A DNA stretch of 64,000 nt, taken from positions 62,001 to 126,000 of the forward strand of contig JAJAGP010000086.1 in assembly GCA_025084515.1 (NCBI GenBank), read 5' to 3'. The notes beneath the pieces were generated by a model. It saw only the letters and a program-made list of their open reading frames with translations, was not told where the DNA came from and did no database searches. Source of the DNA: Ancistrus triradiatus. Its lineage: Eukaryota > Chordata > Actinopteri > Siluriformes > Loricariidae. Made by a program: the position numbers and the translations under genes. Numbering within the stretch: the first letter of the stretch is position 1; every line of letters starts with the position of its first letter. Below, piece by piece: positions 1 through 11,543 of this stretch.

Positions 1-1902
1 TGGCATTAGTTTTCAGATCTGACTGGTAATGAATCCTTATAAATCACTAAGACTCTGCACTGTGGCTCCTTCAGCTGTTTGGTCATTTTGTAAATCTCTC
101 TGAATAAAGGCCTTTTCAGGACGAGTACGATTGTTACGGATGAAAAAGAACACACGCATATTAAGGCCGTCCTTTACACCGAATCTGACGGACTGCAACT
201 CTGGTTGTTGGGATGCATTAAAATCAGGCTGACCAATCAGAGTTCGGTCACCGGGCAGAACAGCTCATCTAGAGCTTACAGGAGGAGCAACAGGCTGCCT
301 CTAAAACATGGATGTTAAAGAAAAGATCTGGTGGAATAGAGCTGAAAGGCTGGAGAATGATGGAGATAAAGCTCACAGGGACTGGATGGAAGTGTTTGAT
401 TATTTATTAAGTGCATTCTAATCTGTTCATTCTCACAAAAAACACAAACTAGAGCTTCTGCACTCATCTGCACTTGTGTTGTTGTTCCTAAGTTGATGAT
501 GTGAAAAAGACACGGCGAACCACATTACGAGAAGGGAAATTAAAGAAAGCAAAAGCAGAAGTTTTTAGTGTTTAGACAAGAAACGTAGCGCACTTGGTGT
601 GAAGGTAACACTACGTTAAAAATCGTATCCTGTTTTCCGTGCAAAAAAATCATACAGTTTGTGAACAGGCCTTAATAGGCATTAATTAAAAGTTTGAGCA
701 CCCTAGATCAAATATGTTCTGAAAGTCCAGTATGGGTTCCCTTAAATTGGGTGACCAGCTAGTATGTGTTAATTTTGCTTTGTTAGAAAGTCAGTTAAAT
801 GTAACTCGAGTCCCAGCTGACAAACTCGATTGTTCATCTCACTCAGAACATCCCTCAGCAAACCAGATGAGACACAGATTCTAATCTCAGCTCTGACAAT
901 CCAGAGATAGACGGAACAGTACGCTTATCGCTTCTGTAAATACCCTGTAATGGATTCTCCTACTCTCTCTCTCTCCCTCTCTCTCCCTCTCTCTCACACA
1001 TACACACTGATAATGGAGTGACTGATAAGCTTTATTGAACGCTCTGTTCTCACACAGGTCTGGAAAATTGAGGCCATTACTGTCCTCGGTGCTGAATGTA
1101 AGGCAGACAGGGAGGCTGGTTCTCCTGATCAGAGGGCATCTCTGAGAGGTACCAAACGTTCCAGTACCAGAACCGGCCCTTATATTTATACAGGTTCCAC
1201 TATTAAGAAGTCTGATTAAGTCTAACCAGATTAAATTCATGAATAAAAAATGAAAATGGAAAAAAAATGTTTTGTTTGTAATTCACTTTACATTCATTAT
1301 ACATTATATAACACAATTATCATTATAAATAAATAATATTTCTTCATACATTTTTTTCATCAGACTCGGCCGGTCACGACAATGATTTCCAGGTCTACCT
1401 TACCCCGAGACCGAGGCGAGACCAAATGGGGTCGAGCCCGAGATGAGCTGTTTAGCACTCCCAGTGGAAAAATACTCATTCTAGTAATGTAGGTCCCAAA
1501 GTTTTAATTTCCAGGAATAAATAAAACCCTACTAAGTAAATCTACCACTTTGGATCACATTCCTGCCTTTTTCCTTTATGAAAGTTCCAGTACCAAAGAT
1601 TCCAGTTCAAGTAGCAGTACATTTAGTTCAGATTTAGAATTACAGATACCACAGGTTCCAGTTAAGCTACCAAAGCGTGTGTTATTGAATTCTGTGAGTC
1701 ATAACGATCTCTGATGAGCTTATCTTGAATTGAGGTTGGATTTCCAGTTCTGTTCTCTGGATTTGATTTGGTCAGGATGTACGCAAAAAGTTTTGTATCA
1801 CCTTCAGGTAAAGTCCATGCTGTCCAGGATGCACTGCATATCTAATTTCAACATCTCTATATAAAACTCAGCGTGTGTGCGATGAGTAAGCGCCATGAGC
1901 TC

Positions 1903-1945
<43 letters not shown>

Positions 1946-2935
1946 ATAACGTCAGCTCTCATAACCATCACGTAGTTCCTAATTAAATTTGGGACACAGG
2001 TGTTGCAGATTAAAATGAGTCCCACCTCGTTGCACCTGAGCCGCCCCATAAGGCGAGTTCAATATGGAAATGGTCTTTTCATGCCTAAATAACCAAGCAG
2101 GCCACAGTTTCGGCTCCCGCGGGACGGACGCGCTCATACGTGGGCATCAAATAAACAGAGGGATCTCACAAATCAGATCCACAGAGCTGCTCTTGGTACA
2201 CATTCAGTACGTCCAGAAAAAAATCAATGTTTAAACATGTTTTACATATTGTTGCGTTTTTTTTGAGAGAATACATTCTTCTAACTTAATCAAAAAACAC
2301 ACTCAAGGGTTTCAGTGGAGAAGCAGACAGTTTTATTGCATCCACTCATGAGCACAGGCAATAGGACAACAGTTCTCACGTTCTTTATATACTGTTCAGT
2401 ACGTTAGCTTCAGACATTATGTCATGGTTGTTTCCCAACTTTTAGAAAACCTCCTCCCCTTTCTAGGTTCTTCTCTGACCTTGGGCTCTCCTTGTCTTTG
2501 TTTTGGTTAAGGTTCCCTTGCCCACATTTCAATGGTGGCGTCGGTTCTCACACATCCTTTGTTTACGTATATAAATGTTTAATTTTACCATCTAGTTATC
2601 ATCACTTATACATATTACACATACTGCCATACTCTAATACATTGTATGGTTATGCCAAATAGTAAAATCTATAGTGTAACTATAATATATTTACAGCCTG
2701 ACCACATACAGTGCTCTTAACACACACAAACACAACTTTGTTCCCCCTTCTGCTACAGTATAGAGATTGTTTTGCTTAACTTACTGATTATTTGTACATC
2801 TTGGACAAGCTCATGTCCGTCCTCACCCTTTAAGATCAGATATAATTTTGATTGACAGGCCGCTCCTAGATAACCCAAGGGAAACTATACTTCATAGGCC
2901 GGAAAACATACTCTCCCGACTAGCAATGCCCAAGC
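1..2935. other. intergenic, no gene seen
   Basis: Two short tandem tracts stand out: a (CT)-rich run at 962-995 and (TG)20 at 1905-1944. Open frames here are short, lack splice or family support, and one crosses the (TG) tract. Nothing else is recognised. Confidence 0.5.
1905..1944. repeat. (TG)20 microsatellite
   Basis: Uninterrupted TG dinucleotides. Confidence 0.98.
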
Positions 2936-3219
2936 AAAGTGTACTTCCGGTCAAAGTGTAAGGCAAGTGTATTGCTGCAAATACAGAGGACTTTTTGTGG
3001 AGAACTTCTCAAAAATATCTGTTTCTGTGTTTCTTACTACCTAGAAGATACAGACTATTCAAACTCTTCATTTCAGAGTCTCCCCAAAAGTGCTGCATGT
3101 CCAGGGTTGCCAGATCCCGCGAGGGAAACGAGTGACCAGTTCTATGGAAACAAGCCCGAAAGAAGCGAATAAAATGCCCCAGAAAGTGAGACCTTGATCT
3201 GCTAATAAATAATAATGTA

Positions 3220-5259
3220 CAGTACTTTGCAAAAGTCTTAGACCACCATTAGATTTGTTGTTTTACAAATGCTATAATGACTATATACAGTGGTATGAAA
3301 AAGTTTGGGCACCCCTGATAATTTTCATGATTTTAGTTTATAAATCATTGGTTGTTCAGATCAGCAACTTGAGTTAAATATATCATATAGCAGATGAACA
3401 CAGTGATATTTGAGAAGTGAAATGAAGTTCATAGGATTTACAGAAAGTGTGCAGTAATTATTCAAACAAAATTAGGCAGGTGCATAAACTTGGGCACCCC
3501 AACAGAAAAATGACATCAATATTTAGTTTTTTGTAAATATTTGTAGAAATAACAGCCGCTAAACGCTTCCTACAGCTTCCAGTCTGGATTCTTGTTGAAG
3601 GTGCTTTGGACCATTCTTCTTTAGAAACCTCTCCAGTTCAGTCAGGTTTGATGGTTTCCGAGCATGGACAGCCCACATTTTCAGTAATATTCATGTCTGG
3701 GGGACTGAGATGGCCATTCCAGAACGTTGTACTGGTTCCTGTCCTCTGCATGAATGCCTTAGTAGATTTTGAGCAGGGTTTTGGGTCGTTGGCCTCGGTG
3801 CAACTTTGTCACTGATTCTTGAACATTGTTCTCAAGAATCTGGAGATATTAACTGGAATATGCGATCCTCAACTTTAACAAGATTCCTAGTACCTGCACT
3901 GGCCACACAGTCCCGCAGCCTGATGGAACCGCTACCAAATTTTACTGTGGGTAGCAAATGTTTGTCTTGGGATGTGTGCCGCTCCTTGTTATGTCCAAAT
4001 AACTCAATTTTAGTTTCATCAGTACACAGCACTTTATTCCAAAATGAAGCTGGATTGTCCAAATGTGCTGTAGCACACCTCAAGTGACTGTGGCGTGTCT
4101 GCAGAAAAGGCTTCTTCTGCATTACTCTCCCATACAGCCTCTCCTTGTGCAAAGTGTGCTGTATAGTTGAACGATGATTAGTGACACCATCTGCAGCAAG
4201 ATGAGGTTGTAGGTCTTTGAAGGTGGTCTGTGGCTTGACTATGACTGTTCTCACCATCCTTCGCCTCTGCCTATCTGAGATTCTTCTTGGTCTGCCACTT
4301 CGGGAGTTCCTTAACTAGAACTGTGTCTGTGGTCTTCCATTGCGTCACTATGTTCCTCACAGTGGAAACTGACAGCTGAAATCTCTGAGAGAGCTTTTCC
4401 CTTTCCCTGAACCATGATGTTGAACAACCTTTGTTTTCAGGCCATTTGAAGTTGTTTTGAGGCTCCCATATTGCCACTCTTCAGAGAAGATGCAAAGAGG
4501 AGAAAAACTTCCAATTGGCCACCTTAACCCTTTATCATAGTTGGACTCACTTGTGTATGTAGATCAAGGGTCAGTGAGCTTACAAAACATATTTTGTGTT
4601 CCAATAATTAGTGCTAAAGGTATTCAAATGACAAGGGTGCCAAATTTATGCACCTGCCTAATTTTGTTTGAATAATTACTGCACACTTTCTGTAAAACCT
4701 ATGAACTTCATTTCACTTCTCAAATATCACGGTGTTCATCTGCTATATGATATATTTACCTGAAATTGCTGATCTGGACCACCAATGATTTATAAAGAAA
4801 AATCATGAAAATTATCAGGGGTGCCCAAACTTTTTAATACCACTGTATAACATACTGTCGACGATTGGACCCAAAAATTGCGGACTTGGATTCGTTACTC
4901 AAATCCTCTTTTCCACTGATCCTCATTCCAATCTTTTTTCACCCTGTTCCCCCTAGGGGTTTCCTGGCTGATATCCTTCCAAAAACATTCCTGATCAAGC
5001 TTCTTTTGGACTGTTGAAGGGTCAGCTTGGCTGCTATTGCTCATGTGTAAGGGAAGGGCATGATTGATCTTTGCAACTGTAGCCTAGAGAAGCTTTTTTT
5101 CCCTGATTTCTTTGTTTTTTAATACTACATACAAATTTCCTGTATTTTCTGGTTGTACTCTAATAAAGAAATTGATAAATAATTATATCTGGTCTTTATA
5201 TCATTGGTAGAAATGGTACATCTAATCTAAAGGTGGCCTAAGACTTTTTCACAGTACTG
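3220..5259. mobile_element. Tc1-like element D, non-autonomous, interrupted
   Basis: The ends are inverted: CAGTACTTTGCAAAAGTCTT at the left, and at the right the complement of CAGTACTGTGAAAAAGTCTT. Each is preceded by TA. After removing the nested element A (3288-4845) about 480 bases remain, without a transposase, so this is an internally deleted copy. It sits inside repeat M. A second left end of the same family lies at 30834, and it shows uninterrupted sequence across the point where A inserted here. Confidence 0.85.
3288..4845 (-). mobile_element. Tc1-like element A, copy 1, decayed transposase
   Basis: 1,558 bases between TA dinucleotides, with ~210-base terminal inverted repeats that each contain an outer and an inner TTGGGCACCCC motif, the IR/DR layout of fish Tc1 elements. 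The minus strand encodes the transposase in pieces: an HTH part at 4477-4271 (REKLSQRFQLSVSTVRNIV) and a DDE start at 4257-3832 with VLCTDETKIELFGHN. The reading frame then breaks, and the C-terminal part survives only as unframed remnants near 3550-3680. Not functional. Confidence 0.95.
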
Positions 5260-5540
5260 TATGTCTTCCTTTTAATGTCAGTTTGCAAGAATATTGATCA
5301 GGAACCCAAATAAGCGACTACTCTTTAGAAACAAGCCCTAAAGTCCTGCAACCCAGAGCAACCAATATTTGTATGTGACTTTAAAGAGCAGTAAGCCCAA
5401 AGTGGCTTAGAATAAGAGGACCTGGCAGCTGGGTTTGATTGTCGTAGCCATTTCCAGGACAGCTCTACAGTTACAATTACATTTACTTTCATGACTGAGA
5501 ATACCGATTGAAATCAGAGTAAAGGGATACATGCATTGAG

Positions 5541-6359
5541 GAATCAGATCTTTATTGGAATTATTAATCTGATTTCTAGGTCTTAATCTAATCTAAGAAA
5601 CTTGAATAATAAGAACTAGATAAATCAGAAATTCAGTGTCAGGTCATCTGCGATGCTGGTAATAAACTTTAATGTGATATTAAAGTCTCATGATGGCTGA
5701 TTTGTAGTCAAACCTCAAAGTTACACTCAATGTACCAACACATATATGCTTCAGAAATAATGATAAATCTACACTGGGCTTGGAGTTAGCATTTCAAACT
5801 CATATAATTCTTTATAGAGACTCAGCAGTTGCACAGCCGGCGTAGCCTGTTGGTGGAAATCCTGAAGTCAGCAGTAGATTAGGCCTGAAGGTTTTTGTCC
5901 TAGCGTTAAATCTCTCACAGCAGCACCAGAATGACATGTAATATTAATGAGGTCTCGAGCTTTAAGGAAAAATCGCTGGGAATGTGATGAATTCACGGCT
6001 CAGCCTCGGTTCGTGCTCTCAGTGTGCGTAGAAGGTTAGTTCCACTTCCTTTTGCCCCATGCGCCGTGGACAGACATTGGAATGCAGTCTAAAGGGTGAG
6101 GGCGATGCCCCGGGGCTCGAGGTGTTTTGGCATTTTATTGACTGAACAAAGTCCATAGAGAGCTGGCATTTTGAAGTTGATGTCAGAATGGTTTGTGATG
6201 CAACCTGTCCTTTTAGGAGGCATCTTAATCCATCGACTGCAGAGGTGATGCAGAAACAATGGAGCACTCCCACGGGCATGAAGAGACTGTCTTTAAAATG
6301 CCAGGCCAATCAGCAATGCCCAGTTTGCCACCTGCATAAGTTAAAGTCTTATAGACCTA
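5541..6359. other. no gene or named repeat seen
   Basis: AT-rich sequence. A 96-codon open frame on the minus strand at 6019-6309 has no recognisable family and no splice context. Confidence 0.4.
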
Positions 6360-7240
6360 TATAAATTCATTGACAAAAAAATAAAGCAGCCAAAACTCGG
6401 CAGTTCTGTCTCCGGCAGATATGTAAGTGATTACAGGTGTGGTCTGATTACACACTGGGTCTTGCCACAACAGCCCCCATAATGCTGCCCTATATAAAGG
6501 CTCTCAGAGGCTACTTTTGGGTAGTGTACCCCTTGGTGCTTCTACGACGCACTCAAAGACATTTTGCCCAGTGGACAGACTTTGAGAGGGGCACATCAGA
6601 GGACTGAGAGAAGCAGGATGGACGTTAGGTCTGGGCCGTTCTGACCTAGCTGTTAGGAGGTGTTGGAAGCAGTGGTTTTATGGGGGCGCACACACGGTGA
6701 ACAGGCCCAGACAGACCACCAGTAGAGCATGAGCATGAGCAGCTCCCACGGTTTCGTTATCCAAAATCCAGACACGGGGCACTTTCACTACACACCCCTG
6801 TCTCTGCCCTGACCATTTCCAGGGGCTTAACAGAAGGATATTTGTCGTCACGTTGCCCATTACGTGTCCTGCCATAGATAGCCAGGCACTGTCACCTTCG
6901 TTTGAGGTGGTGTCTGAACGAGAAACCTGGACTGCTACGGACTGGAACCGTATCATCTTTAGTGACAAATCCAGGTTCTGTTTGGGATCCGATGATGATT
7001 ATGTTGAGCACTTCAATCCTGCCTTTGCTGTGGAGCAACACATTGCCCCAACTGCTGGTGTGATGATCTGGAGATCCAACGCATACGACAGTCAGTCACC
7101 CCTAGTAATGATACGAGGGACACTAACAGCTCAGCGGTATGTGCAGGATATCCTGTGATGCCTCTCATGGCAGGGCTTCCAATTGGCATTTTCAAGCAGG
7201 ACAATGCATTTGCCCTCAGCTCAGTTCTAGACAAACCCTC
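6360..7240 (+). mobile_element. Tc1-like element F, truncated, transposase pseudogene
   Basis: A GC-richer Tc1 subfamily. A TATA-like ccctatataaagg is at 6487. Transposase pieces on the plus strand include WTATDWNRIIFSDKSRFCLG (first catalytic Asp) and IAPTAGVMIW, then SPLVMIRGTLTAQRYVQDIL. Several internal deletions are present: the start codon region and the stretch before ATTGCC lack bases, and IWRSNAYD replaces the expected W-G-A-I-AY wording. Homology stops after the second catalytic region (caggacaatgc near 7198), so the third catalytic Glu is missing. Confidence 0.85.
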
Positions 7241-7892
7241 AAACAGTCAGAGGTGCTGGTGGATTTAAAACTCATCCCTGGTCGTGTGTGTAGAAAAATA
7301 ACAAGCCTTCCATTTGCCTGAGATGGACTCTGCAGATGTATTCTCAGAATGTCACTCAAGCCGAGGCAGCATTTTCCCGAGCAAGCACAGGGAACGTTCA
7401 ATTAACCTCCAGCTATCCAGAGCTGCACCATCAGTCAGACAGGGCTGCCTTTGAGCCGCTCTACATAATAGGGGTGAGACGTATCTAGCATCTAGCAGAA
7501 GATCGAGGGAAAGAGGAATGAACGAATAAATTTTACAACCCCAAACACTGATTAGAAGACGGAGTATGAAGTGTCACCCAGATGGTCCTTGCAGATCACC
7601 GAAACCTGAAAGCCAAGGTGACATTGAGCTAGATGAACGCTACATGGGCCAGAGTTTCATGCTGTTGTGATAAGCTCTGCTACAGACACTGCCAAAGGTC
7701 TCAAACCGAGACAGCTGGTCCAAGAGTGGCAAGAAAAGATCCTGACTCTTTAAAAAAAATGTTAATACCAGTCATTTTGATGTCGTATTCAAGGTCAGAC
7801 AAGTCCTGGACATTCTAAACAGCTCCACGAAGGTCATGAAGGCAGGGAGAATAAAGTGATAAAGTGTCTGTTGGACGAAGATCAATGGTCAA
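7241..7892. other. no gene or named repeat seen
   Basis: Unique-looking sequence between the Tc1 F remnant and the 3' end of the LINE. No supported coding region. Confidence 0.4.
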
Positions 7893-10800
7893 GTCAAGTC
7901 AAGTCAGATTTATTTATATAGCGCTTTTTACAATGGAGCATTGTCTCAAAGCAACTTTACAAGTTTAGATTATCTCCTAATAACTACGTCCAATCCCAAA
8001 TTGAGCAAGCCTAGGGCGACAGTGGCAAGGAAAAAAAATCCCTAGTTCTAGGAAGAAACTTGGGAGGACCAAACCGACTCAAAAAGGGACCAACCTCCTT
8101 GGGCGGCGTAGATGATTAAATCTAAGGCGAACTAAGTCCATGGAGTTCAAAGTTCGAATAGCATGTGAAGTATGCACAATCGACATTAAGTGGCCGGGGT
8201 ATTGAGATAAATCTAAGAGCGAACTCAAGTCATGGAGTCCAAAGTTCGAATAGAATGTGAAGTATGCACATCGCATTAAGTGGCCGGGTATGAGATAAAT
8301 CTAAGAGCGAAACTAAAGTCATGGAGTCATGGTCGAATTAAACTGTGAATATGCACAGTGGAGCTCCATCAGAGTACATCATGTGTTGGGCCGGAAAACT
8401 GCCGGAAACACAGCTCGGAGAGAAAAAGAAAACAAGGAAAATGTAATTAGTTATTGATTAAGAGCAAAGTGTCGATTAAAACAACACTGATGGCAATGTC
8501 AATCACTGATGCCATGTGTAGCATGAGACCCTGGCAGCATTAGCTATAGCAGCATAGCTAGAAAGAGGAGAACTGGTAGAAAACACAGCCAAGAGGGATC
8601 ACATGAGACATTGCCAACCCCACGGGAGGCAGAAGACAGCAACTCAATGTTTCTGATCACCATAAGACTCTTTGACTATGAACCCCCAGCTCTGCCCTTA
8701 GTCTAAGGCAAGGATGCACGAGTCAAGATCACGAGGACCGAAGCCCAGTTCAGCCAGACTGACCACTCGACACTCCCGGCTAACGGACAAGGCATGCAGG
8801 CCAGACATGACTCCAGACTCCAGCCCCAGTGACCCAAGCCATGCATCCTGGTCTAAATCTAGAGAAAAGCCTGTGTAAATAAGTATGTATTTAGCCTAGA
8901 CCTAAAAATTTGGAAAGTGTCTGAGTCTTGAACGAAAGTGGGAAGTTTATTCCACAGTTGGGGGGCCATGTATGAGAAAGCCTTTCCCCCTGCTGTGACT
9001 TTTTTAATTCTAGGAACTAAAAGAAGTCCTGCACGCTGTGAATGAAGTAGACGAGTTGGATTGTAAAACTCTAAGAGTTCACTCAGGTAATGTGGGGCCA
9101 GGCCATGTAGAGCTTTATAAGTTATAAGAAGTATTTTGTAATCTATGCGGAATTTGACTGGTAACCAGTGTAGTGATGATAGAATAGTAGTGATGTGATC
9201 AAATTTTCTAGTTCGAGTTAGCACCCAGGCAGCTGCATTTTGAACTAACTGAAGTTTATTTATAGATTTACTTGAGCATCCAGTAAGTAACAGTAATCCA
9301 ACCTTGAGGTTATAAACGCATGAACAAGTTTCTCTGCATCATTAAAAGAGAGGATATTTCTAAGTTTAGCGATATTACATAATTGAAAAATAGCAATTCG
9401 AGTGATGCTGCTAATGTGCGCATCAAAGGAGAGATCTGAATCAAATGTGACCCCTAAGTTTTTTACAGACGGACTGAGCAATACTGGAGAGCCACCTAGA
9501 TTTAGGATAGATGTAGCCAACCTGTCTCTCATAGCCTTGGGTCCCACTAATAGAACCTCAGTTTTATCTGAGTTAAGTAAGAGAAAATTAAATAACATCC
9601 AATCTTTTATTTCCTTTACACAGTCCTCAATTTTGTTGATTGTAAGGCTGTCATTAGGTTTGGCTGATATGTCAGCTGTGTTGTACATCGCATAGCAGTG
9701 GAAAAAATAATGCCATGCTTACGAATAACTGAGCATAGTGGCAGCATGTACAGAGAGAATAAAAGCGGGCCAAGCACTGACCCCTAAGGCACGCCATACT
9801 TCACTTTTGAGAGCTTAGACCTTAGATTATTTATATGAACAAACTGGTTCCTGTCGGACTGTAGGTAATCCCTTAATACCTACAGTATTTTCTAGTCGGT
9901 TTAGTAAGACATCATGATCTATAGTGTCAAATGCTGCACTTAAATCTAACAGAACAAGAAAAGAAACACATCCCTTATCTGAGAACATTAACAAGTCCTT
10001 TAGTACCCTAATTAATGCTGTTTCAGTACTATGATGGGGCCTGAAGCCAGACTGAAATGTTTCATAAATACCATTTCTTTGGAGGTAACTGCAGAGCTGC
10101 TGATAGACGGCTTTTTCTAAGATGTTGGACAGAAACGGTAGATTTGAAATTGGTCCATAATTAGATATCACACAATGGTCAAGATTGGCTTTTTAAATCA
10201 GTGGTTTGATAACGGCAGACTTAAAGGGTTTGGGCACATAATCAAAGGTAAGGGATGAATTTAAAATAACTAACAGTGGCTTTATAATACTAGGTATTAC
10301 TTATTTGAGTAAACGTGTAGGAATTGGATCTAATAAACATGTGGATGACTTAGACAAGCTGATCAGTGCGGATAGTTCAGTATTAGTAATTGGGGTAAAA
10401 GATTCTAATCTTGATTTAAAGCTAATTGTACAGATGTCTTCAATAGTGCTGCATCTGGAAGGTTGCTGAATAGTTTGGTGATGTGATGAGCATCGAGTTT
10501 TATGCCTAATGTTTTCTATCTTATCATTAAAGAAAGTCATGAAAGCATTACTGTTAAAATTGCACAGAACGGGAGAATTACTTTCTGTAGGGTTTTTTGT
10601 TCATTTGGAGACTGTATTAAAGAGAAATCTTGGATTATTCTTATTTTTCTCTATGATTGAGGGGAAGTATGCAGCTTTAGCTTTAGTGAGGGCATGCTTA
10701 TACTCTGCCATGCTGTCCCTCTGGGCAATCTTAAATACCTCCAATTTACTATGTCTCCACTTGCGCTCTAGATGCCATGTTCTTTGCTTTAAGGTACGGG

Positions 10801-11480
10801 TGTGGTCATTATACCATGGTGCTAGCCTTTTTTCTCTAATGCGTTTGACCCTAGCAGAAGCAATCATGTCCAGGGTTGAGCGAAGCACATATTCTAATTG
10901 GTTATTTACACACTCAAGATGAATGAACTCCGTAGGTGTATTACATTTCAAGTCTGGTAGGTTTTTAATAAACGCAGCTGGAGTAGCAGATGTGATAGTG
11001 CGCTTATTGTGATAACGAGGCAGAAGGGATTTTATTTATTAGAGATAGCCCAAATACTAAAAGATAATGATCTGAAATCAAATCACTTTGCGGGAAAACA
11101 TCAAGGTTATCTATATTGATACCAAATGTTAATATTAGATCTAAAGTATGATTACAGCGGTGGGTTGGTCCCATCACATTCTGAGTGATACCCATGGATT
11201 CTAAGATGGACTCGAACACAGTTTTAAGTGGATCCTGCTCATTGTAGTGAAATATTGAAATCACCTACAATTAAAGCCTTATCTGTTGACAGTAGTAAGC
11301 AGGAAAGAAAGTTAGCAAATTCCTGAAGAAATTCTGAATAGGGAGCAGGAGGACGGTAAATAGTGATAAGCTGAAAAGAGTGTGGTTTTGACTTCCATAA
11401 CGATGGATCAGTCACATTAAGAATCAGTATTTCAAAAGAATTAGCCTTGTAATGGGATTTATGGGTGACATTGTGACATG
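7893..11480 (-). mobile_element. L2/Rex-like LINE, 5'-truncated, mutated
   Basis: On the minus strand, in order: APE-type endonuclease remnants (IYRPPAPYSEFLQEF and IVGDFN near 11260-11420, SDHYLLVFGL near 11030); a linker (10951-10601, APWYNDHTRTLKQRTW); reverse transcriptase (10171-9827, ISNLPFLSNILEKAVYQQL, FQSGFRPHHSTETALIRVL and LLDLSAAFDTIDHDVLLNRL; 9688-9260, NSDKTEVLLVG and LGVTFDSDLSF); and a C-terminal block (9224-8859, APQLWNKLPTFVQDSDTFQI). The YADD active site near 9690 reads YAMY in a shifted frame. Several frameshifts separate the parts. The 3' UTR is 7893-8858 and ends in TTGAC repeats. This is the jockey/CR1-L2 group; I cannot fix the exact clade. Confidence 0.92.
8108..8365. 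repeat. three ~95-base tandem units in the LINE 3' UTR
   Basis: The phrase AAATCTAA-GCGAACTAAGTC-ATGGAGT…TGAAGTATGCACA…ATTAAGTGGCCGGG recurs three times at a spacing of about 95-105 bases, with the third unit shortened. Confidence 0.85.
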
Positions 11481-11543
11481 TCTTCAGAAGCCCAAAGAGC
11501 CCAGATCAGCATGATCACCTTCAGAACTGTACCTTCTGACTTA

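Larger units (their letters stand above)
3040..5540 (+). repeat. repeat M, copy 1, split by nested Tc1 elements
   Basis: The left part (to 3217) carries CAGAGTCTCCCC-AAAAGTG and GTTGCCAGATCCCGCGAG. The right part (from 5262) carries CTTTAGAAACAAGCCC, then AGGACCTGGCAG, then the trailing block ATCAGAGTAAAGGGATACA. The same ordered blocks occur at 59210-59855 without an insertion, and in reverse at 38870-39260 and 53380-54180. The core is bounded by GGTTGCCAG and CTGGCAACC about 0.3 kb apart when undisturbed. No coding capacity. The class is unknown; the TGCC-rich ends recall hAT-type non-autonomous elements, but I see no clean target duplication. Confidence 0.65.
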
